A stretch of 64,000 nucleotides of DNA from Flavobacteriales bacterium (GTDB lineage: Bacteria > Bacteroidota > Bacteroidia > Flavobacteriales_D > Sanyastnellaceae), in the NCBI GenBank assembly GCA_029238785.1, contig JAQWFN010000003.1, positions 1-64,000 on the forward strand. The letters are read 5' to 3'. The notes below the pieces were generated by a model. It was not told where the DNA came from. It made no database searches and saw only the letters and a program-made list of their open reading frames with translations. Made by a program: the position numbers and the translations under genes. This document shows positions 8,365-17,181 of the stretch, piece by piece; positions within the stretch are counted from its first letter, which is position 1; each line of letters begins with the position of its first letter.

Positions 8365-9090
8365 ATGAAAAACCAAATTTTAACGCTATTTCTTTTTTTA
8401 AATATTAGTGCCTTTGCCCAAGCCCCACTCACAGGAAGTGTGAGCTACGAAAATGAGCGCTACGATGCTGTATTAACAAGTTTCCCTGCATCCACCGATT
8501 ACATTAAAGAAGCATGGGAAGACTTTGCAAAAGATAACTTTGGAACAAAACCAAAAAGCCACGGATTCCTGAGCAATAAAGATGTTCTTCGAATTGAAGA
8601 AAAAGTTCTTGAAGGCCTAAGTACCGACCCTGCAAACCTTTACGCAATGATCATTACCAACGCCAGCGGAAGCACTGAGCTTCGCGTATTTATGTCTTTT
8701 GATGAAAAAAATAAGGTGAGTCCGAACAACAGCAATGATGCCTTATTCGAAAAAGTTAAAGCAGCAGTTGATCGTTTCGCCAAACAAACCAATACCACTT
8801 GGTATGCAGAAGTGCTCGATAACGAACGCGATGCGATCAAAGACGATGAAAAAGAACTAAAACGCACCACTCAAGACCTTGAAAAAGCCGAAAAGCAAGT
8901 AAGAAAGAACGAAAAAGACATCGTGAAAATGCAAGAAGAAATGCTCGAACTTGAAGAAGAAATACTAGAGCTCAACGGTACAATCGAGGAAAAACGAAAT
9001 GCGAAAACCGGACTCACCCAAAAACTGGAAGAGCGCAGAAGAAACCTTGAGCGCTTAATTCAAGAACGCGATAGAGCCACAGGAAACTAA
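8365..9090 (+). CDS. Secreted coiled-coil protein, paralogue B beside mscS
   Basis: A 241-residue exported protein with a signal peptide ending at about residue 19 (ISAFAQ). It has a globular domain (about 25-150, with IKEAWEDFAKDNFG and ELRVFMSFDE) and then a long coiled coil (about 150-240) rich in E, K, R and L. The pattern of the globular part, the junction (WYAEVLDNERDAIKDDEKEL) and the coil parallels the protein at 6423-7238. It is divergent from mscS across a 187-base intergenic region. Function unknown; likely periplasmic or envelope-associated. Confidence 0.72.
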   Translation: MKNQILTLFLFLNISAFAQAPLTGSVSYENERYDAVLTSFPASTDYIKEAWEDFAKDNFGTKPKSHGFLSNKDVLRIEEKVLEGLSTDPANLYAMIITNASGSTELRVFMSFDEKNKVSPNNSNDALFEKVKAAVDRFAKQTNTTWYAEVLDNERDAIKDDEKELKRTTQDLEKAEKQVRKNEKDIVKMQEEMLELEEEILELNGTIEEKRNAKTGLTQKLEERRRNLERLIQERDRATGN

Positions 9091-9106
9091 TCAGCCAACA
9101 AGCATA

Positions 9107-9144
9107 AAAAAAGCCCTTGAGCAATTCATCTCAAGGGCTTTTTT
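9107..9144. terminator. Bidirectional terminator
   Basis: Perfect 15-bp inverted repeat, arms AAAAAAGCCCTTGAG (9107-9121) and CTCAAGGGCTTTTTT (9130-9144) with an 8-base loop, between converging genes. The A-run and T-run flanks make it suitable for both strands. Confidence 0.9.
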
Positions 9145-9162
9145 GTGTCCATCTATTCTTAA

Positions 9163-9639
9163 TTAAATCTCATCAAGATTCTCATCTTCCTCATCTAAAG
9201 ATTTACTAATCAAAGGGAAAGTGAAATATTGAAAAATGTTGCTGTCTGCTCTAAATACACGAAGGTAGAATTCATTCAAATCGTGCATCAAATTTTTCGC
9301 GATGTGCTCGTCACTCAAGCCTTTCACCGCCCTTACAATCGCTCTGATTTTTTCCTCCAACAACTGATCACGCTCTTCTTCTCCTTGAGGAAGCATCTTG
9401 TTGAATGCATCAAATTTATCTTCAAAATGATCATCCACTACTTTGTAATAAGCGTGCAATGAATTTGGCGATGTGAAGGTTCTGAAGTGCGCCTGCTTAA
9501 TAGCTTCGGCTTTCTCTGCCTTATCGATCTCACCGTCATGACGATAAGATGCAAATAACGAAATCCAAACGGGAGCAGTGAAGATCAACTCTCTCTCCTC
9601 TCCTTGTAGCTCTTGTAATACCTTAGGAAGCGTTTCCAT
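9163..9639 (-). CDS. Conserved-looking helical hypothetical protein
   Basis: A 158-residue soluble protein, starting at the ATG at 9639 (METLPKVLQELQ); a TTG at 9648 could add three residues. It is acidic and mostly helical, with no signal peptide or membrane segment, and ends in an acidic tail (SLDEEDENLDEI). The segment SYRHDGEIDKAEKAEAIKQ resembles the metal-binding helix-loop region of TerB-like folds, but I cannot support that assignment. It is probably a monocistronic gene with its own promoter (9660-9667). Function unknown. Confidence 0.7.
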   Translation of the reverse strand: METLPKVLQELQGEERELIFTAPVWISLFASYRHDGEIDKAEKAEAIKQAHFRTFTSPNSLHAYYKVVDDHFEDKFDAFNKMLPQGEEERDQLLEEKIRAIVRAVKGLSDEHIAKNLMHDLNEFYLRVFRADSNIFQYFTFPLISKSLDEEDENLDEI

Positions 9640-9659
9640 GTCTGTCAATTTATCAGCGG

Positions 9660-9667
9660 CAAATGTA
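9660..9667 (-). promoter_or_regulatory. Candidate -7 element for the 9163-9639 gene
   Basis: On the minus strand this reads TACATTTG, an exact TAnnTTTG match, 20 bases upstream of the start at 9639. A matching -33 element is not obvious. Confidence 0.4.
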
Positions 9668-9822
9668 AGAAATTATCCTCCGCTTAATCGTTCCGCACAA
9701 GAACTTGACAAAGGCCTTGTAACAAGTTTCTGCCTTATTCGTATGTGAACTAGTAAGAAAAATTATTTTTTTACTGTTGCTATCTGTTTAACCTAAATTC
9801 TATCGAAAGCGTTTTTCAACTT

Positions 9823-11481
9823 TTGATTGATTTAACTAAATCTTTCTTCTCTGTGGAAAAGAAAACCAATCTATTGCAAAAAACCAAGGCAATTTACTTC
9901 TTGATTTTAGCCATCGTTGTGCTCAACTCATGCGATGTAGACAATCTCAAATACGATAATTGGAAACCCGTTATTGCTGTTCCTCTCGTGTACTCTGATT
10001 TCGATGTCTATGATATTCTCAATAGAACCGACTCGCTCAACGAGCTTTTGGTGGTAGATGAAGACGGACTCCTTGCCTTGAACTACAAAGGGGAATTGTT
10101 CTCTTTCACCCTTGAAGAACTCCTCTCAATTCCAGATCAAGACTACTCCAGAACACTTGATTTCACAGGTGTTATGGCCACAAGCATTGACGCAGATGCT
10201 GGGGCAAGTTTCAGCGATGTGGTAGACTTTCCACTAGAAATTGATCCGCAAGACGCTCGTGTAGATGACGTGGTTTTTATGAGTGGCGATGTGCTTTTCT
10301 CGTATACCATCATTCAAGATGAAGTATTTGAAGGGAACCTCACTTTCGAAAACCTTGTTGATCAGAACAATCAGCCCCTGTCGTTCTCCATCAACAGCAA
10401 TGGTGTTCTTTTGGGTGAAACGGTAACAGAAACTTTCGACCTGAGCGGTGCTCGATTGTCGCCCAACTTCGATGGCACAGACAACCAAATTACGCTCGAA
10501 TTCAGCATCAGTATTTCTAACAATAGCAATCATACCGCCACAGCAGACGAAGCCATTAATATCGGCGTCGATCTCTCGAACATTCAAATCGACTACATTA
10601 CGGGTTACTTTGGTCAGCTTTCCATCAACACAGATCAAGACTCCGTTCGAATCAAAATTTTCGACAACATCATCAACGGTACTTTCGCCCTTGAAGAAGC
10701 CTTTATTGATTTAACTGTAGAGAACAGTTTCGGACTTCCTGTTGATTTCTCTCTTGAAAACGTCACCAGCTTCAACCTGGAAACCGGCGAAGAAATTGAA
10801 CTCAGCTTCCCAACAGACCTCGGGCTTGATGGTCAGAGCACCCTCGGCGGGAGTCCAGAAGAAGTCACTTTCTCCTTTGACAATGGAAACACCAACGTTG
10901 TAGACCTCCTCGAGCCTACACCAAAGGTGATTTACTTTGCTTTGAATGCCACTTCAAACCCAAACGGACCGCCGCCACCGGGAGAGTTTAACTTCATTAC
11001 ACACGATAGTAGATTAGATGTTGGCATCGACGTCTTGCTCCCCCTCAAAGGCTACGCTCGCGACATCTTGTTGATTGACACGCTCAGTATTGACATCGAT
11101 TTTGATGAATATGAGGAAGTAGACAGCATTGAGTTTAAAATTCGAACCATGAACGGATTCCCTACCACAGGTGAGGTACAGATTGTGTTTTTGGATGAAC
11201 TCTTGAGTCCTCTAGACTCCCTCTTCGAAACCCCTTCACCAATCATCCAAAGCGGCACGGTTGGAAGCGATGGCATTGTCACAAGTTCAACCGAAACAAC
11301 ACAGCTAATCACCGTCAACAAAGTAAAGGCAGACAACTTGAGCAACACCAATAAGGTAGTGGTGATGGCCATTTTGAACACAAACAACTCCCAAAGCGAA
11401 GACATCGTTCGTTTTATGGACGATTACCGCCTCCAACTCAACCTCGGGGCTAAGATTTACGGAAACATCGAAGTAGAATGA
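9823..11481 (+). CDS. Putative surface or periplasmic lipoprotein
   Basis: An exported protein of up to 552 residues. There is no ATG near the N-terminus: the possible starts are the TTG at 9823 or the GTG at 9853, and the latter gives a typical short lipoprotein signal peptide ending in the lipobox VLNSC. The mature part is acidic and beta-strand-rich, full of repeated phrases such as FDLSGARLSPNFDG and LDVGIDVLLPLKG. No named domain is recognised. The stop overlaps the start of the DUF5723 gene by four bases, so the two are translationally coupled and probably act together at the outer membrane. Function unknown. Confidence 0.75.
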   Translation: MIDLTKSFFSVEKKTNLLQKTKAIYFLILAIVVLNSCDVDNLKYDNWKPVIAVPLVYSDFDVYDILNRTDSLNELLVVDEDGLLALNYKGELFSFTLEELLSIPDQDYSRTLDFTGVMATSIDADAGASFSDVVDFPLEIDPQDARVDDVVFMSGDVLFSYTIIQDEVFEGNLTFENLVDQNNQPLSFSINSNGVLLGETVTETFDLSGARLSPNFDGTDNQITLEFSISISNNSNHTATADEAINIGVDLSNIQIDYITGYFGQLSINTDQDSVRIKIFDNIINGTFALEEAFIDLTVENSFGLPVDFSLENVTSFNLETGEEIELSFPTDLGLDGQSTLGGSPEEVTFSFDNGNTNVVDLLEPTPKVIYFALNATSNPNGPPPPGEFNFITHDSRLDVGIDVLLPLKGYARDILLIDTLSIDIDFDEYEEVDSIEFKIRTMNGFPTTGEVQIVFLDELLSPLDSLFETPSPIIQSGTVGSDGIVTSSTETTQLITVNKVKADNLSNTNKVVVMAILNTNNSQSEDIVRFMDDYRLQLNLGAKIYGNIEVE

Positions 11482-12818
11482 AAAAGTACCTCATTATAAG
11501 TTTAAGCATCTTCTTCTTCACGAAGGGAGCTACAGCCCAAATCAACACGAATTACCTCTTTTCAGACGAAGCTCCTTCAATGTGGAACACCAACCCGGCT
11601 TCTTTGGGAAATGAGAAAGTATTTGTTGGACTACCCGTCTTGAGCGGTATCGACGCTAATGCCGTGCACAATGGCTTTACTTACGACGATGCCATTACCA
11701 ACGATCAAGTCAACATTGCTTCAACCATTGAGCAATTGCGCGATGAAAACGACATCATGTTCAACAGCTCATTTCAACTTTTGAACTTTGGCTTTCGCCT
11801 TGGTCAATGGCACTTCAGAGGCGGAGCACAACAGGTCATTAGCACACGCATTACTTACCCAAAGAGCTTTATGGAGTTGGCCTGGAAAGGAAACGGACAC
11901 CCAGACCTCATCGGAAGACGACTCGATTTCGGAGGGTTCGCAGTGAATGCAATGGCCTATACCGATTATTTTGCGGGATTCAGCAGGCAGCTCATGGACG
12001 AGCAGCTCACTGTTGGCGCCAACATCCATTACTTGCAAGGAGCAGATGTGGTATACACCGAACAAAGTTCATTTGGATTAACCACCGATGCTGACACCTA
12101 CGCCCTCACCGCAGATGGCGCTTTTATCTTGAGAACAACGGTTGACGAAGACGCACTAGACAGCATCTCTGCAGATCATTTCACACCCTTTAATGGCGCG
12201 AATTCTGGCTTTTCTTTCGACTTAGGGGCAAAATACCGCTTCTTAGAAAAATTCGAACTTCAAGCTTCGGCCATGAATGTTGGTGGGATCCGTTGGAATA
12301 GAAACGCTCAGTCTTACACCCTCGCCAATACATCATTTACCTACAATGGTGTGGATCTTGAGTCGCTTGTTGACAATCCAGACAGCACTACTTCGCAGTT
12401 AGAAGATGTGCTCGATTCTTTGGCCACCAGCTTTGAACCTGTAGAAGGTGTTGGAGCGTTTAATGCGCCTAGCAATGCCCGTTTTTACCTCGGATTTGGC
12501 TACGAAATCAATAAAAACAATCACCTCATGCTCACCGCGGCGCACTTGAGAAGCTTCAACAAAGGTTTTAACTCCGTTGCTGCCATGTATCGCCACCGAT
12601 TCGGAAGAATCCTTTGGGTTCGCACAGGTGCTCAACTCTTCCAGCTCGACCAATTCCTATGGCCTGTAGGACTCACCATCAACGCGGGTGCCGTTCAATT
12701 CGGCTTCGGTACAGACAACCTCATCGCGGCATTTGCCCCAACAAAAGCGGGTGTCTTCACCGGTCATTTTCAAATCGGACTGCGTTTTGGAAGAGATGGG
12801 AAGATTAAGAAGGAATGA
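11478..12818 (+). CDS. DUF5723-type outer-membrane protein
   Basis: A 446-residue exported protein with a signal peptide ending at about residue 20 (GATAQ). The mature start INTNYLFSDEAPSMWNTNPA and the later beta-strand-rich body with many aromatic-alternating segments match the DUF5723 family of Bacteroidota, predicted to be outer-membrane beta-barrels resembling PorV/FadL-type porins. The function of the family is not established. It overlaps the upstream lipoprotein gene by four bases. Downstream lies a REP-like intergenic block in place of a simple terminator. Confidence 0.75.
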   Translation: MKKYLIISLSIFFFTKGATAQINTNYLFSDEAPSMWNTNPASLGNEKVFVGLPVLSGIDANAVHNGFTYDDAITNDQVNIASTIEQLRDENDIMFNSSFQLLNFGFRLGQWHFRGGAQQVISTRITYPKSFMELAWKGNGHPDLIGRRLDFGGFAVNAMAYTDYFAGFSRQLMDEQLTVGANIHYLQGADVVYTEQSSFGLTTDADTYALTADGAFILRTTVDEDALDSISADHFTPFNGANSGFSFDLGAKYRFLEKFELQASAMNVGGIRWNRNAQSYTLANTSFTYNGVDLESLVDNPDSTTSQLEDVLDSLATSFEPVEGVGAFNAPSNARFYLGFGYEINKNNHLMLTAAHLRSFNKGFNSVAAMYRHRFGRILWVRTGAQLFQLDQFLWPVGLTINAGAVQFGFGTDNLIAAFAPTKAGVFTGHFQIGLRFGRDGKIKKE

Positions 12819-12820
12819 GG

Positions 12821-13012
12821 AATGTGTGAAATTTATTAATCACAACAGCACCTAAAAACCCAGATATCAACACCAGGTTTATGACCCCAGCGGGGTCACA
12901 TATAACTAGCCTTTGATGTCCAACATAAGGTTTCCGACCCCAGAGGGGTCGCATATTTATTTCAAACGGATATTAGAGGAGAATGCGGGAATGTGGCAAT
13001 TTATTAATCACA
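12821..13012. repeat. Intergenic block with two REP-like palindromes flanked by direct repeats
   Basis: Two related palindromes lie 39 bases apart: TGACCCCAGCGGGGTCA (12882-12898) and CGACCCCAGAGGGGTCG (12935-12951), each followed by CATAT-type sequence. The block is bounded by near-identical direct repeats, 24 bases at 12821-12844 and 23 bases at 12990-13012, both ending in AATTTATTAATCACA with different bases at three or four positions. GACCCC-type palindromes are common intergenic repeats in Bacteroidota. Between converging genes the hairpins may also act as terminators. Confidence 0.7.
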
Positions 13013-13018
13013 TTTCAA

Positions 13019-14308
13019 CTATGAGTTCATGATGTCCTCAATCTCCTCGGCCTCCAAAGGAATGTGTCCCATCAAATCTCGGTGTCCGTTTTCAAGAATC
13101 ACGATATCGTTTTCCAAACGAATGCCCAAATTCTCTTCTCTAATATAGATGCCAGGTTCAACAGTAAACACATTACCGGCTTGAATCGGTTCGTGCCACA
13201 AGCCAACGTCGTGCACATCCAAGCCTATGAAATGCGACGTTCCGTGCATGAAATACTTCTTGTATGCCGGCATCGCCTTCGATTGCTTTTCAACGTCATG
13301 CTTATCGAGCAGTCCAATGTTTAGCAGCTGCTCGGTCATCAATTCACCAACTTGCACGTGGTATTCAGCCAACATTACACCCGGTTTCAACAACTGAGTT
13401 GCTGATTTCATCACACTAAGCACCGCATTGTAAACTTGCTTTTGACGAGCGCTGAACTTCCCGTTTACAGGAACACATCTTGTCATGTCTGAGGCGTAAT
13501 TGCCATACTCCGCACCCACATCCATCAAAATAACATCGCCGTCTTTACACGTATCTTCATTTTCAATGTAATGAAGCACACATGCGTTAAAACCACTAGC
13601 AATAATGGGGGTGTAAGCAAAACCTCGAGAACCTCTGCTCAAAAACTCGTGCATGAATTCCGCTTCAATTTCATACTCCTTTACGCCGGGCTTCACCATT
13701 TTCAAAACGCGCTCAAAACCTGCCTTGGTGATATCACAAGCGTTCTGCATCTGCTCAATCTCTTCTGCATGCTTTACAGATCGAACTCGGTGCATGTGGG
13801 GGGCGCTTCTTTCAATAGACACATTTGGGTAAGTACTTCTAAACCATTTTCCAAAACGAATGTCGCGCGTTTCCACTTCAATCGACGCTCTAGTGTGTTC
13901 GTTGCTGTTGAGATAAACCCCTTGAGCTTCTGCAATCAAGGTTTTAAGAACTCGCTCAAAATCACTCAACCAGTAAATCGTTTTCACACCACTCAATGCC
14001 GTAGCTTGTTCTTTACTGAGCTTAGCGCCTTCCCAAATGGCAATTTCATCGTTCGTCTCTTTGAGAAACAACATCTCCTTGTGTGCAGCATTGCTTGCCC
14101 CAGGAAAAATCACCAAAATGCTTTCTTCTTGATCTACACCACTCAAGTGTAAAATATCTGTTGCTTGCTTAAATGGCAAGGTTCCATCTGCACTCGTAGG
14201 CATGATGTCGTTCGAGTTGAAAATGGCAAAGAAACCAGGTTTCAGCTCTTTTGAAAGTGCTTGACGATGTTGAATATATACCTCGGAAGAAAGTGGACGA
14301 TATCTCAT
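13019..14308 (-). CDS. pepP: Xaa-Pro aminopeptidase (aminopeptidase P)
   Basis: A 429-residue metallopeptidase of family M24B that releases the N-terminal residue next to proline. It has the N-terminal aminopeptidase-P domain (about 1-140) and the C-terminal pita-bread domain (about 165-425). The dinuclear metal ligands are all visible: D263 (DVGAEYG), D274 (SDMTR), H359 (HGTSHF), E384 (TVEPGIYI) and E399 (RLEND), with H366 in LDVHDVG. Length is normal. Probably monocistronic and cytoplasmic. Confidence 0.94.
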   Translation of the reverse strand: MRYRPLSSEVYIQHRQALSKELKPGFFAIFNSNDIMPTSADGTLPFKQATDILHLSGVDQEESILVIFPGASNAAHKEMLFLKETNDEIAIWEGAKLSKEQATALSGVKTIYWLSDFERVLKTLIAEAQGVYLNSNEHTRASIEVETRDIRFGKWFRSTYPNVSIERSAPHMHRVRSVKHAEEIEQMQNACDITKAGFERVLKMVKPGVKEYEIEAEFMHEFLSRGSRGFAYTPIIASGFNACVLHYIENEDTCKDGDVILMDVGAEYGNYASDMTRCVPVNGKFSARQKQVYNAVLSVMKSATQLLKPGVMLAEYHVQVGELMTEQLLNIGLLDKHDVEKQSKAMPAYKKYFMHGTSHFIGLDVHDVGLWHEPIQAGNVFTVEPGIYIREENLGIRLENDIVILENGHRDLMGHIPLEAEEIEDIMNS

Positions 14309-14394
14309 GCTTCAATTATTTTGAACGAAGGTAAGAAACGCCTCTTGGAAAGTGTAACTTTATCCGAAGCAGTTCTGTCAAAGAAAAGTGAATG

Positions 14395-14526
14395 TTAATG
14401 CGATTGTAGATCAAGACGTTTCCAGTATTCGGGATCTTGGGCCTTCATGCCATTAATAAAAAACCAACCGTGGCGCTGATTGAAAACGCGTTCTAATTCT
14501 CGAAGATGAGTAAAAATAGTATACAT
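14395..14526 (-). CDS. Possible 43-residue protein
   Basis: A short ORF in the gap between pepP and the gene starting at 14506. It starts with ATG inside the palindrome CATATG (14524-14529) and ends at the TAA at 14395-14397. The translation is MYTIFTHLRELERVFNQRHG, then WFFINGMKAQDPEYWKRLDL and QSH. The composition (aromatic and charged, an amphipathic first helix, WFFINGMKAQDPEYW) looks like a real small protein rather than noise. It overlaps the first codons of the gene on the opposite strand if that gene starts at 14506. No clear ribosome binding site. Confidence 0.45.
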   Translation of the reverse strand: MYTIFTHLRELERVFNQRHGWFFINGMKAQDPEYWKRLDLQSH

Positions 14527-15099
14527 ATGATAGGGTTTAATGCCATTCGGCTCAATGACTTACGCTGCTTCCCTAACTTATGTAGAAGAAAATCAACCTT
14601 TGTTTTTGTAGGGCTCTTCTTATCTTTCTTTTTTTTGGCCGATGATTGTCTTGCTCAGAAATACCTCAGCCTCAGGTCACAGCGCAAAGCAGAAAGAATC
14701 AATTTTAGCGTGGGCGATGAAATTTCCATCAAGATTGACGGAGAAAAAACCGTTTTTCAAGGGGAGATTACGGCCCTACGAGACAGCAGCATCGTTTTCA
14801 ATAAAACAGAACTACAACTAAACAGAATTGATGAAGTGATCGACTTTTCGAGCGGATCAGCTTTGAGAGCCGCAGGGAAAAGCCTGTGGGTGGCGGTGCC
14901 CATTACCTTCCTTTTTAACGGACTCAACCGCTGGATCAACACAAAAGAATCTCCTGTTATTGATAAGCCCACCCTCGAACTTGCAGCAGTATTTGCCGGA
15001 ACAGGAACTGCCCTCATGCTCGTTCCCCACAAACGCTACAAAACAAAAAAGAAGTGGCGACTATTGATTATCGACACCACATTTTATCCCTCCAACTAG
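14506..15099 (+). CDS. Exported hypothetical protein
   Basis: Up to 197 residues; the start may be the ATG at 14506 or 14527. A hydrophobic signal-like segment is at about residues 31-50 and ends in DDCLAQ, giving an unusually long N-region. The mature part has a short beta region (VGDEISIKIDGEKTVFQGEI) and a stretch with two weak hydrophobic helices (about 122-138 and 155-172), then a basic tail (HKRYKTKKKWR). I do not recognise a family. It may be a small envelope protein of the kind common in this phylum. Confidence 0.6.
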   Translation: MSKNSIHMIGFNAIRLNDLRCFPNLCRRKSTFVFVGLFLSFFFLADDCLAQKYLSLRSQRKAERINFSVGDEISIKIDGEKTVFQGEITALRDSSIVFNKTELQLNRIDEVIDFSSGSALRAAGKSLWVAVPITFLFNGLNRWINTKESPVIDKPTLELAAVFAGTGTALMLVPHKRYKTKKKWRLLIIDTTFYPSN

Positions 15100-15183
15100 A
15101 GCCCTTATCTTCGCCAAAACAAGTTCGCTCAAGAACAATTACTTCAAAAGGAAGTTAGATTTCAAACTCAGAAAAAGAAAATC

Positions 15184-15615
15184 ATGTCAGACAGAATCAG
15201 TACCAACGATGCACCAAAACCAGTAGGCCTTTATCCACACGCAAGAAAAGTAGGCAACTTGCTCTTCCTCTCTGGAGTAGGACCAAGAACTGCGGGTAGT
15301 GGTGTTCACGACAGCGGTGTTCCTGGTTTGGAACTCGACCACAACGGCAATTTCAAAGCCTTTGATTTCGAGGCGCAAGTACACAGTGTTTTTCAAAACG
15401 TAAAAAAAATCCTAGAAGCGAGCGGGTCGAGCTGGGAAGAATTGGTAGATGTTACTGTTTTTCTTGTTGATATGAAGCGCGACTTCCACACCTTCAACCG
15501 CATTTACGCCGAGTATTTCAAAGACAATCAACCGTGCAGAACCACTTGTGAGATCAACAGTTTGCCCACGCCAATTGCCATTGAACTGAAGTGTATTGCA
15601 ACGGTAAAAAGCTAA
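15184..15615 (+). CDS. RidA-family protein, 2-aminomuconate deaminase type
   Basis: A 143-residue protein of the RidA/YjgF/YER057c family. The N-terminal run APKPVGLYPHARKVG and LLFLSGVGPR resemble the 2-aminomuconate deaminase subgroup more than housekeeping RidA, and the C-terminal signature ELKCIATV follows the family pattern. The subgroup acts in the lower kynurenine (tryptophan) pathway, releasing ammonia from 2-aminomuconate. A tryptophan 2,3-dioxygenase gene lies about 2.5 kb downstream, which fits but is not an operon. It could also be a general enamine deaminase. A terminator follows. Confidence 0.8.
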   Translation: MSDRISTNDAPKPVGLYPHARKVGNLLFLSGVGPRTAGSGVHDSGVPGLELDHNGNFKAFDFEAQVHSVFQNVKKILEASGSSWEELVDVTVFLVDMKRDFHTFNRIYAEYFKDNQPCRTTCEINSLPTPIAIELKCIATVKS

Positions 15616-15660
15616 TTTTATGTGAGTTAGTAGGTTGATATTTGCTTAATACATATCTTT

Positions 15661-15687
15661 AAGAGCTGCCTCGGTGTGGCTCTTTTT
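15661..15687 (+). terminator. Short intrinsic terminator after the RidA gene
   Basis: Six-base arms AAGAGC (15661-15666) and GCTCTT (15679-15684), with further pairing possible inside (TGCC/GGC), followed by T residues. Located 46 bases after the stop codon. Confidence 0.6.
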
Positions 15688-15710
15688 GATTTAACCCTTT
15701 TCGCGATCAT

Positions 15711-17140
15711 ATGAAAACACTTTAACTCTGTCTTGCATGCACCTTTCTTTCGAGCACCATTTTTGCACAATTGGAACGTATCATACTGGAAGAACAATTC
15801 CCCGATTGGTGCGATGAGCCATATGCACCAGCACCCGTGGAAGGCCTAAAAGTGTACCATTTGTATGCTGAGCTAACGAGCGATCAATATGAGTTTGCCT
15901 CTATTGAAACCAAGGAAAGTTGCTCGCCGGTGGTCATTCAAACTTCTACAGATTTTTTCAATTCTCCTGTGGGAACAGTAACCAACAGCCCAAATTTCAA
16001 TGTATTCTGTGCTTTTGTACCTGAAATTGCATTTGATTCATTTATCAGTATTGGTACTTCCTCGGGATTCATTCCAAACATTTTCACAGATTTAAGTAGT
16101 CCAAACGAATTAGAGTCGTCATTATTTAAAACCCTGGTTCAGCTACGCTGTACTTTGATCACGGTTCCATTTTTGTTCTACCTGGAGAAGGTCAGGGCGT
16201 TCCTGACGAAAACCTGAGGTTATTCTTAGGGCAATTCAGCACTACAGGTGTTATCGATTATCAAATCAATGTAGGCATTTATGACACTCAAACAGGAATT
16301 GTCCACTATTACTACAACAGCGAATGCAGTGGCTTGTAGCCCTTGGAAACGCCTATCTATTACGAAGGAGTAGATGGCATCTACAACTTGACAGGAACCT
16401 CTTCCAATTGCACCGACCCGGAAGCTTGTAATTACAATCAAAACCTTAATCCCGAATTGGACGACCCCAGCACATGTAATTACACCACGTGCCTAAGGTG
16501 TACGGATGAAAATGCTTGCGACTATAGCCCATTTGCAAGTATTGATGATGGCTCGTGCAACACGACTTGCGAAGGATGCACTGACTCAGCGTATACCAAC
16601 TATGACCCCAACGCCGACATTGACGATGGGTCTTGTGCTAACATTGGCTGTGATTATCCGCTTGCGAGCAATTACAACCCTGAAGTAACTATAGTGGATG
16701 ACAGCTGCATCATCCTGGGCTGCACAGACCCATCCATCTGCAATTACAACTGGTTCTTAAACGGAGAAAGCATCTTCACTTATAATGAACCTTGCCTCCA
16801 CATAGTTGAAAGTGGAAACTATAGTTTATCCATTAACAGTGAAAATGGTTGTTCTGACTCGAGCGATGAAATCTTTGTGCAGTTTGTTGGTGTTGATGAA
16901 CAAAGCCTAGCGTTTAAGGCCTACCCGAATCCTTGTGATGAGCAACTCGAATTGCACTTGAACGAAACAGGAACTTGGAACCTTCGTGTTATGGATACCT
17001 TGGGCAGAATTATAGACGCCAATACTATTCAAGGAAACACCTACGTTCTGAATACCAAAGCCTTGAGCAATGGAACGTACACCTTGATGCTACACGGAAA
17101 TCAAGAGGTGAAGCACTTGAAATTTATAGTGCAGCACTAA
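15711..17140 (+). pseudogene. Broken secreted CTDP-repeat protein with T9SS sorting domain
   Basis: Remains of an exported T9SS protein. It starts at the ATG at 15711 (MKTL), but codon 5 is TAA (15723-15725), inside what is otherwise a normal signal peptide ending in STIFAQ. The frame continues to about 16128 and is then lost; adding one A to the run at 16128-16131 restores a reading LFKNPGSATLYFDHG that continues with VLPGEGQGVPDENLR. A third lesion is the TAG at 16337-16339. The last part (from 16340) keeps several CTDP...DDGSC repeats, a fragment of an Ig-like region and an intact type A sorting domain (YPNPCDEQLEL...). The join at CNYNWFLNGES (about 16750) suggests an internal deletion as well. 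Related in its repeats to the protein at 5473-6360. Confidence 0.85.
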
Positions 17141-17160
17141 GCACCTTTGGCCTTTGGCAT

Positions 17161-17168
17161 TAATTTTG
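17161..17168 (+). promoter_or_regulatory. Candidate -7 element for the DUF3108 gene
   Basis: TAATTTTG, an exact TAnnTTTG match, ending 13 bases before the ATG at 17182. It would give a very short leader. Confidence 0.45.
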
Positions 17169-17181
17169 ACTTTATAGCCAT

